From positions 20,131,322 through 20,195,321 of the forward strand of contig OX365955.1 in the NCBI GenBank assembly GCA_947247005.1: a stretch of DNA of 64,000 bases, read 5' to 3'. The notes below the pieces were generated by a model that saw nothing but the letters and a program-made list of their open reading frames with translations, was not told the DNA's origin and made no database searches. The position numbers and the translations under genes are program-made. The stretch's first letter is position 1. Each line of letters starts with the position of its first letter. This DNA comes from Spisula solida. Lineage: Eukaryota; Mollusca; Bivalvia; Venerida; Mactridae. Shown here piece by piece: positions 23,183 to 33,712 of this stretch.

Positions 23183-25391
23183 ATGAGCTTCTCATAGCAA
23201 AGCTTCAGGTCCGAATAGCAAGAGTCAGAAAGCAAGGGAACACCAAGAGTCCTCGTTTCGACACCACCAAATTGAAGACACCTCTAGACAAAATAGAGTT
23301 CTCCATCAGTTTGAGAAACAGGTTTGAAGCTCTGACAGACACTGATAACAACTCCTTAGAGAAGAAATGGGACCAAGTGAAGAATACCTTTACATCAGTC
23401 TGCGAGGAAAGGCTTGGCTTCCGATCTCGAACATACAAGACCTGGATCTCAGACAGCACCATTCAGAAGATAGAAACCAAAAGAACAGCTAGACAGAAGC
23501 TCCTACAAGCAAAGACCAGGGAACAGACACAGAGAAGCCAGGGGGAGTACAGTACCGTACAGAAGGAGGTTAAGAAGAGCTGCCGGCGGGACAAACGTAA
23601 CATGATCAATAGAATGGCAGAAAAAGCAGAAGTAGCGGCTCAACAAAATGACATGACAACACTGTACCAGATCACCCGTCAACTAACAGGGCGTCAAAAC
23701 AATTCCAACAAGCCAGTGCAAGACCGAAATGGCACTATCCTGTCCAAGCCAGAAGAACAGCTGAACAGGTGGAAAGAGCACTTTGATGAACTCCTGAATG
23801 GTACCCCAGTCATCGAACCACCAACCATAGAAGATGGACCAGACCTGGCGATAAACACAGGACCAATTACCAAACAGGAAGTAAAGCAGGCCATCAACAA
23901 GATCAAGAACGGGAAAGCTCCAGGACCTGACAAGATCCCACCAGAAGCCATGAAGGCAACAGCAGACGTCACTGCAGACATCATGCTGGACCTTATTCAA
24001 CACACCTGGGACACTGAAGAGGTTCCTGTAGAGTGGCAGACAGGGTTCCTTGTGAAACTACCGAAGAAAGGCAATCTCAGTGACTGCAACAACTGGCGAG
24101 GAATACAGCTCTCATCAATGCCCAGCAAGGTGCTCACAAGAATCATACTGGAGCGGATTAAAACTGAAGTGAACAGACTCCTCAGAGATGAGCAAGCAGG
24201 ATTCAGAGCAGGAAGATCATGCGCAGACCAGATCGCAACTCTTAGAATTATCATTGAGCAATCCATCGAATGGAACTGTCCACTGTATGTCAACTTCATA
24301 GACTTCAAGAAAGCGTTCGACACAGTGGACAGGGACACAATATGGAAGATACTCAGACACTATGGTATCCCCAGCAAGATGGTAAACATAATTCGAAGTT
24401 TGTACAGCAACAACCTCTGCCAGGTCATCCATGACATGGACCTCTCTGAACCTTTCCAAGTGCGCACCGGCGTCAGACAAGGCTGCCTTCTCTCTCCAAT
24501 GATTTTCTCGATAGTCATTGACTGGGTGATGAAGAAGACATTGGATAGACCAAGAGGGATACAGTGGACCCTAACAAGACAGCTGGAAGACCTTGACTAT
24601 GCCGACGACATTGGTCTCCTGTCCCATACTTGCACCCATATACAGCAGAAAACAGAAAAACTGCAAGAAGTAGCCAGATCAACAGGGCTGGAAGTCAACA
24701 TCAACAAAACTTAATGCCTAAGGATCAACTCAGGCAGCAGACAGGGCATCCACTTAGAAGGACAAGCCATTGATGATGTTGAAGCTTTCACATATTTGGG
24801 CAGCATAGTTAGTAAGACGGGAGGTACTGAGGAAGATATCAAGGCCAGAATAGGAAAAGCGCGCCATGCCTTTGCAACACTGAGACCAGTGTGGAACAAC
24901 AACAACATCCACCTGAAAACCAAAATTAGACTCTTCAATACCAACGTGAAGACAGTCCTCCTTTATGGAGCTGAGACGTGGAGAAGAACAAAACGCCTTG
25001 ACAAGAGTCTCCAAGTCTTCATTAACAACTGTCTAAGACAAATCTTACGTATACGCTGGCCAGAGAAGATTTCCAACCAGGAACTTTGGGCAAGAACAAA
25101 ACAGCAACCAATCACAGACTCTATTCTACAAAAGAAATGGGGATGGATTGGACATACACTGCGCAGAGCCCAGCCAAACATTGCAAGACAAGCCCTGGAC
25201 TGGAATCCTCAAGGCACAAGAAGAAGAAGGAGGCCCACCAATTCTTGGAGAAGAACCCTTGATATCGAGCTGAGAAAGACGAGGATGTCGTGGGGAGAGG
25301 CCAAAGCCCGGGCAACTGACCGTACAAGATGGAGAACTGTGGTGAAGGCCCTATGCTCCGACCGGAGTGAAGAGGAATAAGTAAGTAAGTA
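23183..25391 (+). mobile_element. 5'-truncated RTE-like non-LTR retrotransposon
   Basis: The insertion is bounded by a 12-bp target-site duplication, AGGGCTCTCACC, at 23171-23182 and 25392-25403. It ends in a GTAA microsatellite (AATAAGTAAGTAAGTAA), typical of RTE-group elements. The open frame runs from the left edge, starting in the last residues of an endonuclease domain, through a complete reverse transcriptase. The 5' UTR and most of the endonuclease are absent, as expected from incomplete reverse transcription. Confidence 0.93.
23272..25380 (+). pseudogene. RTE-like reverse transcriptase ORF with one internal stop
   Basis: The frame codes 480 residues to a TAA at 24712-24714, then continues in the same frame for 221 more codons to the terminal TAA at 25378-25380. 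Visible RT motifs include GKAPGPDKIP, FIDFKKAFDTVDR, GVRQGCLLSP and the catalytic YADDIGLL. The C-terminal part has GWIGHTLRR and TRWRTVVKALCS, common in mollusc endonuclease-reverse transcriptase proteins. The stop lies just after the RT thumb (NINKT). The frame is otherwise undamaged, so the copy is young. Read-through in the RNA would be needed for a full product. The clade is assigned by motifs and the GTAA tail. Confidence 0.9.
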
Positions 25392-26463
25392 AGGGCTCTC
25401 ACCGGTACAGTTTTCGATATTATACAAATATCGAAAAGCATAATATGGAATCGGGATTCAATTGCGAACATTCGATATCTAATTTATCGAGTTACACTAT
25501 GACATCCTCTCATAATAGTCCATTTTGAAACCATGGTAACACGCATCCGGCGCAGCGCATCAATTGCATTAAATGTCGACTATGTAATGGGGTTTATCTT
25601 TAATACTATCATATCGTTGGTTTTCAAACTTCGCCGTATCATTACATGGTACATGCTGGACGATGTCTGCAAAAATGACGACATTTGGACGTTAGGTATT
25701 GAAATAAACAGAAGTTGAAATCCAAGAGTGACAACTTCGTGACGCAAAAGTGACGTCACCATAACGTAAGGAAAAGCGAACAAACACCAAGTTCTGTCAA
25801 CAGCAAGATGATTAAGTCCTCTGAATCGTAAGACATCATCGTAACTACATTTTGGAAACACTTCTGCGAGTCGTTTATCAGTTTTAGAATGTCACAAATG
25901 CTTTAATGATAACTGTTCAGCTTTGTAAGACAGGGAAGTAATAGAAAATCATAAGAACGTCTGTGACGTCAGTTACCGAGATATTTTCAAAACACCAACG
26001 TTTCATGGTACGGATTTTCGCCCAGATATTCGATGTAAGATCCCGAACAATACATGCCATTCTCGCCAACGCTTTACTTGTGTGACTCATTGTGGTACTG
26101 GAATGTATTCATCACCCTATATCACTATAAACGTCGTATTTCGTAGCCCTATGCGAAGCACTAACGCCGTGTAAAATAGCGCGACGTCATTTTGTGCGCC
26201 GGGTCAGCGTTAATGACCTTGTTTAGTCACCTGTAACTCTTGGATCGCTTATTTGTTTTAGTTGATATTTTTACAGTATGTAGAAAAAGGATTCTGATTT
26301 ATGAAAGTATATAATTTGATTAATTCCGTTTAACCATGCACGTTTAGTGACAATAGTCTTGTTTATTTTTGAACGTCCCACGTATATTCAGGTAACATCC
26401 ACTCTAAATACAGAATTTGTATGTGAGGAATCTATCGAGCTAGTGCGCATGATCAATCGGAAG

Positions 26464-27000
26464 GCGATAGTACGATAATGAAAAGTCGATAGTACGACAA
26501 TGAAAAGTCGATAGTACGATAGTGAAAAGTCGATACTTCGATAGTGAAATGGCGATAATACAAGAATGAAAAGTCGATAGTACGATAGTGAAAAGTCAAT
26601 AGTACGATAGCGATAACGCGATAGTACGATAATGAAAAGTCGATAGTACGACAATGAAAAGTCGATAGTACGATAGTGAAAAGTCGATACTTCGATAGTG
26701 AAATGGCGATAATACAAGAATGAAAAGTCGATAGTACGATAGTGAAAAGTCAATAGTACGATAGCGATAACGCGATAGTACGATAATGAAAAGTCGATAG
26801 TACGATAGTGAAAAGTCGATATTATTTCGAGTACTGTCGTTGTTTCGTGTTTTCATCATCGTACTATCGTGTTATCACTATAGTAGTATCGACTTTTCAC
26901 TATCGTACTATCGTTGATTCGTACTAACGACTTTTCACTATCATACTATCGCGTTTTCATCATCGTACTACTCGAACTTTCACTATCGTAATAGCGACCT
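26464..27000. repeat. 22-bp satellite with 154-bp higher-order repeat and an inverted second array
   Basis: The basic unit is about GATAGTACGATAATGAAAAG plus TC. Seven variants form a 154-bp block that repeats from 26464 and 26618, with the next start at 26772. After about 26850 the same motif runs in reverse complement (CTATCGTACTATCGACTTTT) to about 27000, so the two arrays are head to head. Open frames on the minus strand here are periodic artefacts. Confidence 0.9.
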
Positions 27001-27236
27001 TTTATAGCTATGTAGCAATGACCCTAACGGGACACCGTATTGTAGGGGCTTACTGGTAGTCATGGTTTATAAGCATAATTAAGCTTCGAGTCTTCCAGTA
27101 ACTAATTAATACTAAGCCTCACATATGTGGAGTACTTTATCTCTTTTTATATGTCCTTGTATTGATACTCATTGGCCACCATCCGCACGGAAGCACATCG
27201 GATACACGGACATCATCTGGCGTTTGTGTTATTGTA

Positions 27237-27286
27237 ATCTCGATAGCCTAGTGGTAGAGCGTCCGTTTCGAGTGCGGTCATCAATA
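27237..27286 (+). other. tRNA-like fragment, probably a SINE head
   Basis: The stretch has an A-box-like TAGCCTAGTGGTAGAGCG followed by TTTCGAGTGCGG, but no B box and no folding tRNA. It resembles the tRNA-like units at 56320-56440. It lies just downstream of the GPCR stop codon. Confidence 0.4.
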
Positions 27287-27302
27287 TTAAATGTCAATTT
27301 TC

Positions 27303-28757
27303 CTACCTAAAACATGCGTTTTTCATGTTGTACAATCCTCTCAAACATGAGTCTTTGAACGACTTTATTCTAAATGCATAAATGATGGGATTGATGCCAG
27401 AATTAAGCAATGAGACCGTTAACACGGCGTGTTTAATCTTTCTACTTAAGAATCCTTCTTGTAGACTTTCTAGAACGAAGAGTAAGTTTAATGGCGTTAA
27501 ACAGACATCTACAACAAGCAAGATTATCCCTACAGTGACTAATAACTTCACATGTTTATCTTGATCAGCTGACTGGTTTGATGAATCAGCTGATTGGTCG
27601 AGTGTTTGCCTCTCTCTCTTCACAGAACTTCCCCGAGATATCTTGCCTTTTAACTCTCCACTTCCTTTATTGCGTACGTTTTCAGAAACATTGCCTGTGT
27701 TTGACATTGAACCGTCTCTACTGTTTGTGTTCAAATTGTGTGGACTACACGAAGGCATGTTTGTGCTACCTTCAACATTTCCATGTTTGCTACTGCTTGC
27801 CCACGGATAGTTAGACAAGGTGACGCTCATATATCCCTTGGTGTGAGTGGTGTCTTGTTGCTCGGTGTGTTTGTGGTTGTATACAGCAGCTGGCGGCCGC
27901 AGTGTTTCACAAGGTGGTGAGTCTGACATGGTGTCGTGTCCTGTTCCCTCAACATTCGTGTTGATAGCATTTGCTTTGTGATTTCCTCCAGGTGTTGTTC
28001 TCGTAGGCAATGTCGACCGATTGGAGCTATTCGCAATGCCCTCTGGAGGAAGCGGTGTTACCTTTACCCACGTACGCCGCAATTTGAAATATATCATCAA
28101 ATATAACACATTAATCACAATTTGAGGAGCAAGTAAGAATATATTCCACAGCGAAAGTGACAAATTGTATCCGTCAAGAAACAATGTATTAAATGAGCAT
28201 ACATCCAATTCAGATCCCCATCTGCCAAACATAATGAACGGAATCATAGCATCTAAAACGGCAAAAATCCAAACGCCCACAACCTGTATTAGCGTATTTC
28301 TTTTTGTTATTCCTTGGTACGGGTTTTGAGATTTCAGAAAACAAAATACGGTTATAAACCTATGCAAGCAGATACCAAATGTATGATAAAAGCTGGCAAT
28401 TTGAGCGCTCGCGTAGAATATTACCACAACAGAGCAAGTGTTGTAAGAACGGAAAAGTCGCGGTCTTTGGTAGCTAATCGACATGACTAACGTCGAAAAG
28501 CCAACCATGAAATCTGTGAAACTCAAACTCAATACGTTTAAGTTCATTATATTCTTCTGAAGTTCTTTGCTTACAGCGAAGCATAAAACCGCCACACTAT
28601 TCGATAGAATGATCCATGTACACACAATACATAATATGCTGGTAATGATTGCATTGGGTCTTTCATATCCCAGCTCACCAACGCCACTGCACTCGGATAT
28701 GTTTGTTTGATTAGTGCTTGTTAAATTATCCACCAAATCACAAGCTGTTCCATTCAT
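27303..28757 (-). CDS. Orphan class A (rhodopsin-like) G-protein-coupled receptor, intronless
   Basis: A 484-aa seven-helix plasma-membrane receptor encoded by one exon. The short N-terminus has four N-glycosylation sequons (N2, N11, N16, N19). Helices lie at about 36-62 (N53), 71-95 (D82), 108-136, 155-175 (W163), 200-224 (P211), 403-430 and 441-461. C108 and C187 can form the conserved disulfide. TM7 ends NPIIY (456-460). Departures from the class: HRF replaces DRY (H132-R133-F134), and TM6 has CLTP (419-422) for CWxP. Position 3.32 (residue 115) is Tyr, not Asp, which argues against an amine receptor. The third intracellular loop is about 170 residues, rich in Ser, Thr and Asn. No ligand can be assigned. 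Confidence 0.9.
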   Translation of the reverse strand: MNGTACDLVDNLTSTNQTNISECSGVGELGYERPNAIITSILCIVCTWIILSNSVAVLCFAVSKELQKNIMNLNVLSLSFTDFMVGFSTLVMSISYQRPRLFRSYNTCSVVVIFYASAQIASFYHTFGICLHRFITVFCFLKSQNPYQGITKRNTLIQVVGVWIFAVLDAMIPFIMFGRWGSELDVCSFNTLFLDGYNLSLSLWNIFLLAPQIVINVLYLMIYFKLRRTWVKVTPLPPEGIANSSNRSTLPTRTTPGGNHKANAINTNVEGTGHDTMSDSPPCETLRPPAAVYNHKHTEQQDTTHTKGYMSVTLSNYPWASSSKHGNVEGSTNMPSCSPHNLNTNSRDGSMSNTGNVSENVRNKGSGELKGKISRGSSVKRERQTLDQSADSSNQSADQDKHVKLLVTVGIILLVVDVCLTPLNLLFVLESLQEGFLSRKIKHAVLTVSLLNSGINPIIYAFRIKSFKDSCLRGLYNMKNACFR

Positions 28758-31400
28758 TTTTGCGCGTTTATTAATGAACTATATTTACCTAAAAATATTC
28801 TGTGAACTAAAACTATGCAAATTATCACAAGATTTTTCTCCGAAAATCGGCCAATAAGGCAGGGTAAAACCGGATGGCCACGCACTACAACTGTCTTAGT
28901 CGAATTAAAAAAATCACAACGTCAAGGTTGTGTGAATACATATACATGATTATCTCTTTCAGCCAGCTACAAGTTCACAACACGAGTCAATATATATTTT
29001 GCAGTCAATCCGAGATCATTCGTCTAATATGATTCTAGAATATAAACCATGGTGTTTTTCTAATGCGTTTTAGACTGTCAGTGCGCATGCGCATTCAACT
29101 ACGTAAATGGTGACTTTCATATTTTCAACTATGAACGTCAGATGCATCATATTATATATCACATCTCGGTATATAGTTCGAATTGGCCTATCTGTATAAT
29201 ATATATAATTATATATAGACTCCCGTAGGATTGGTGACCACCGGTAATTGAAGGCTATTATTTATGTGTGTGTGGGTTTCGGCCTTACATCTTGACACAG
29301 AATACGATTTTTGATCTTGGTAATTATATAATTACCGTATGTAATCAAGGTACTTAAGTTCTATTCCTGGGTGAAAATCGCAATTCTTGGTTATATAGAG
29401 TTTCACCTTTAAAGGTTCTGCCTCACGTATTGGTGTATTGCAAAAATAAAATAAAATTATCTAATATTCGCCGGTTATTTTGGTATAGTTGCCTGTATAT
29501 GCCATAAACAACCACACTGCTATTTCCAACAACTTGTGAAACATCGGCATTTTGTAGTTATTTAGTATTTTTACATCCAAAATTCTAAAGGGTTTTAATA
29601 CCTTACTAGAATTAACACTACTATCACTTAAATTGCCTGAAATGTGTTTGTATTTGATGGAAACGAATTGCAAAACGAATCAAATACCTCACTGATGTTT
29701 GCGCTGTAGTTTGTTGAAGTTACAGTTCGATCACCTGTGAATTACATAATTCACAAAGCATGTTGGAGGAAACTCTGCTCTATTTTCAAAAGGAAAAAAA
29801 ACGAGTGCCCGATATCAATAGTGGTTTAAATTGCTTATTTGCCATAAATCTTTCATACAGCAACCCTCAGTGGCTTTCTATTACATAAATACTTGGTTAG
29901 GTAGAAAAATTACATCAGATTTTTAGCCCGGTCTGTGAGGCAGCACCTTTAATGGTAATGGATTTAAAACGAATGTGAATATTGTGACAAGGTTTCTGAG
30001 ACACAATAGCAGCTGACTCAAGAAATGTGTGAGATTTGATAAATTGGCCTCCAATCATGCGTGAGTAGAGTCTCAAATGCGTGAAACTCACGCATGATGC
30101 AGGAGATCTGGCATGTATGCCCTTGAGAAAATGTCTGTATCCAGTCCATGCACAATAGAAAAGCTCTGTCACACACACATTATTCATGAAGAAGCTTTTA
30201 TGACAAGACAATATACAAACATATTACACAAATCAAAAGAGCTGATAAATCCCTTTTCATTTCACAGCACTTTATTGTATATGATTTGATATAGAATCTA
30301 TCTTAGAGCTTCAAAACATTACATAAATCAAAGAAAACAAGACAACATTATTCACACATTACAAACGTATTCTTATTAAGTAAAATGGGTGGTGAGTAAG
30401 TCACATATTAAGATATATGTAAGGTTCTATGTATTCGATTAAAATTCAGTTCAGTTCTGTTTAGTTTGTGTTTAGAAAATTAATTATTTTAACTATGATA
30501 TGGACACGTTTATGCACTGTTCAAAATTACAATCAATACTTACACTCAGCACTCAAATATTCAAATTCACTCTTTTGAGGTTCATAGCAAGCAACATGTT
30601 TGAGAGCAAAAATTTGTTATAATGTTAAATTGGGTCTAAGTATTATTTTTTTGCTTATTTCCTAGTTTAATTCAGTGTATTTGTAAGCGTGAGCTAATGT
30701 GCAATACTCTGTACAGTATACATCAATACTCCGTACACGAACTTATATCCATTTTGGGGTGTATCTTTGTTGTACTTTGATAATTTTTTCTGAAATTTGG
30801 TGTTAAGACAGTTAGGTTCGATACAAACAGAATGCTCAGTTTAAAAAAATATATCAGGTTAATACACTCATTCCAAACGCATGTAAAGTGCAGTGGTCCA
30901 TATTTACGAGTGAGCAGCTGCCCAATACTGAGTAATTTGAACACTTCTACGAATACCTGATATACTATGTCGTACTGTAAAGTTATAAAAATATCCGAAG
31001 ACGTAAATAACTGGTTAGGATGGTGTAAGTAGTCAGTGGTTTGGAAAATATCGTCTCTTAACTTACCCTTGTGTACACTAGAATGTCGCGAAAATTGATA
31101 ACATTACTCACCATTACTAGCAATATCCGGTGTACGGTATACCGCAGTGTGCTGTAGTCCTAAGTAATATGTCACATTGTGTGTTTGATTCCGTGTTTCC
31201 GTTTTCCACTCACATTACTTCATAAGATGCTCGTTAAATGAATTTTTAAACATCGAATGTGACCGTGGTCATTCAGACTTACCAGTATACAACATTGCAG
31301 GTCGCGTAATAAATAGAATAAAAACATTTGTTTAAACGTTTCCGCGCAAATTATATTGATGGTAGTAAACCAAAAGAAAAGAAGAAATTGGATAGGGTAG
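28758..31400. other. Intergenic, no gene recognised
   Basis: It holds the presumed GPCR promoter, without a clear TATA box at a fixed distance. A near-palindrome at about 30055-30100 (CATGCGTGAGT... ACTCACGCATG) is visible. The 98-codon minus frame at 29915-30211 overlaps that palindrome and has no recognised domain. The rest is AT-rich and featureless. Confidence 0.45.
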
Positions 31401-31520
31401 ATAGATACTTTTATTCATCCAATATGAAGAGTATAACATAAATACAAACAATGCAGCAGCATCAAAGATTTACAACAACAATTAACACGATTATACAGAA
31501 TTTCTACAATAAAGATACAC
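31401..31520 (-). repeat. Probable LINE 3' tail
   Basis: Read on the minus strand, the sequence ends with AATAAAAGTATCTATCTACC. This matches the form of the LINE tail at 46868-46930 (AATAAAAGAATCTATCTATC). No coding part is attached. Confidence 0.4.
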
Positions 31521-31979
31521 ACTTCTGTTCAATTTATCATAAGTACATGTACACTCTTATGTGCCTGTATAACATAGTAATTGGTTGGCAGTAATGTATT
31601 TGTGATTATGACCCATAGTACTATGCAAAAGCCTTTAACGAAAGCGAAATTTAAGATTTAGAATCAAACGTCGATCAATACTATTAACATGGGCGCAAGA
31701 AAATGAAAATAAAACTAGTAACTAAAACATACACATCGTCCTTATTCCATAACTCTACCTGTCTACGATCTGGATAAAGTACGAATAGCGCGAACGAATC
31801 AGATGGGGACGAAATACAAATAACTGATATGGTCTCGACTTTCGGCGGGAACAATGTATACAACAGCGCTGGGAAAAGGGTTGTTCTTACGGTAGACGCA
31901 AATTATTTTACTGATAATCTGTGGTAATTTAACAGAATCAAACGTCGATCAATACTATTAACATGGGCGCAAGAAAATG

Positions 31980-32420
31980 AAACAAGAAGGTCCAAAGGGC
32001 CCTAGGTCGCTCACCTGTCGTAGTACTGAATGCACACCCCTATGGTGACATAAGTAATCATTTTCATTTACTGATTAAGTTTCAAGAAAATTCAGCCTCT
32101 ATTGCAAGTTTTTTTTATGACTTGGCCACGTGGCCAGATGACCCAATATCGAACTTTACCTAGATTTTGTTGAGATGATCATTGTGACCAAGTTTCATGA
32201 AGATAAGGTCGAAATCGTGACCTCTAGTGACTACACAAGGTTTTCTATGATTTGACCTTGTGACCTAGTTTTTGACCCCGGATAACCCAATATCGAACTT
32301 GACCTAGACTTGAGATGCTCATTGTGACAAAGTTTCATAAATATTAAGTCATAAGTGTGTCCTCTAGCGACTACACAAGGGTTTTCTATGATTTGACCTA
32401 GAGTTTTTGACCCAGATGAT
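31980..32420. repeat. Dispersed bivalve-type repeat, internally tandem
   Basis: It begins AACAAGAAGGTCCAAAGGGC and contains two diverged copies of TTTGACC..GTGACCTAGTTTTTGACC about 130 bp apart. It is related to 8105-8335. No protein frame. Confidence 0.65.
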
Positions 32421-33590
32421 GGATGAAGCGTGGATCATTACTATCAACAAATGCAAACTATTTAAAAATAAGTACGTCTGCTCAACGGGTTACCTTTAAC
32501 AGGGACATTATTATTGCCCCTCAAAAATCATTAGTCATTTAAAAGTGTTTCTTAAATTTCTTAAAAAAAATTGAAATTACGATATTGGTTGAGATTTGCT
32601 GGCACTTGTTTCTTGCTCGGATGAAATGGTTGTGGAGAAATTACATGATTAAAATCGTAGTGATATCAGACTTGATATGTAATACGAATACTGGATGTTC
32701 CCCACAGTAAAAATAATATGCACCAATGCACATGTTTGGATGACTGAGGTTTCAATTTAATTTCCATTCGAAAAAACGAAACCAGACTCTCTCTCTCCCT
32801 CACCCCTATTTCCCCCACCCTCCCTCTAACCTCCTCCTTTCAACTTTCTCTCTTTAACTATGTTTTTTGCCTCGGTGATGTGCACTCCCGATGGAAATTA
32901 ACGAGCTTCTGGAAGCTTCGGAAGCATGTTCCTCGTGATCTAGGAGAAGCTTCGGTAGGAATCGTTGAAGAATCGGTGTACTCCTGACGATATGCACCGG
33001 TCCCACTTCCTGCATAATAAGTAAGAACATCGTTTTTATGTCCATTTTTACTGTTAAATTGTTCCTTCGTCTCATCTGGGCTCAATACTGAGACCAACTC
33101 ATCAGCCCAGTAGAGCGTAAGTTTTCACCGGTCCCAACGGTGCTCTTGTATTACTGACATTTTATACGGTATTCATGTACATGTATACGCATTTTCGCAC
33201 AGACAACTACATGTACTAGTTAGTACATGTATCTAGATCGTCTTATATATCCACACATCGTGATATAACAACGTCACCGTTTTGGAGATAATTTTCACAG
33301 CCAACACACGATCTTGCTTTAGATAATTAGATCTATAAATATTTTTATTTAAATACAGCTCAACCTTAATCACATACCACATCAAATATAACATCTTAGT
33401 ATTATTATTATTATTGACCAGTATGGTCTATATGCATGTATAATTATGTTTTCTAGAATTTCAAACGTAAATCTCACGTCACTGAGGGCATCAAAGCCAA
33501 AAACAAATGATTCGTCATTACGTAACTGAGGGCATCAGAGCCAAAAACAAATGGTTCTTACTTTGATAAAACGTATCAAAATTGCGAATG
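32421..33590. other. Intergenic, no gene recognised
   Basis: Contains a pyrimidine-rich run (CTCTCTCTCCCTCACCCC) at about 32788-32850. A 73- and a 79-codon frame lie on the minus strand at 32854-33097 without recognisable domains. A two-copy repeat with GAGGGCATCAAAGCCAAAAA lies at about 33483-33555. Confidence 0.45.
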
Positions 33591-33596
33591 TTTAAG

Positions 33597-33712
33597 AAAT
33601 AAAAATTTGTTCTTGTATTTTGTCGGTGAATAAAACACAGACAGGATTTCGGCATCCGAACGAGTGTCTGTGTTTTATTCACCGACAAAATACAAGAACA
33701 GAGTTTTTATTT
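33597..33712. repeat. Near-perfect hairpin palindrome
   Basis: Arms 33597-33643 and 33665-33712 are reverse complements over about 47 bp (core TCTTGTATTTTGTCGGTGAA), with a 21-base loop. Probably a foldback MITE; no second copy is in the window. Confidence 0.8.

Larger units (their letters stand above)
23143..26382. mobile_element. Tc1/mariner-like non-autonomous element containing a nested retrotransposon
   Basis: The ends read inwards CGTGGGACGTTCAAAAATAA then ACA, one mismatch, then GACTA (29 bp, one mismatch). TA flanks both ends (23141-23142 and 26383-26384). Removing the RTE insertion and one copy of its duplication leaves about 1,019 bp, close to the 976-bp element at 1712. No transposase frame is present. 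It contains TGACGTCA at about 25752 and a short palindrome at about 25415-25436. Confidence 0.82.

Noticed and set aside
23683..25471. Several minus-strand frames of 70-116 codons
   Set aside because: Antisense shadows of the RTE-like reverse-transcriptase frame.
26388..26859. Minus-strand frames with repeated FHYRTIDFSLSYYRL
   Set aside because: Products of the 22-bp satellite; both frames read the same repeat.
29915..30211. 98-codon minus-strand frame
   Set aside because: Overlaps a near-palindrome, has no recognised domain and no splice context.
33060..33115. Hammerhead-ribozyme-like core on the minus strand (CTGATGAG ... CGAAG)
   Set aside because: The second core element is CGAAG rather than GAAA, stem II would be interrupted, and no stem I/III pairing with a cleavage triplet could be found. 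The two halves are explained better by a local duplication of GGGCTGATGAG/GCCCAGATGAG.
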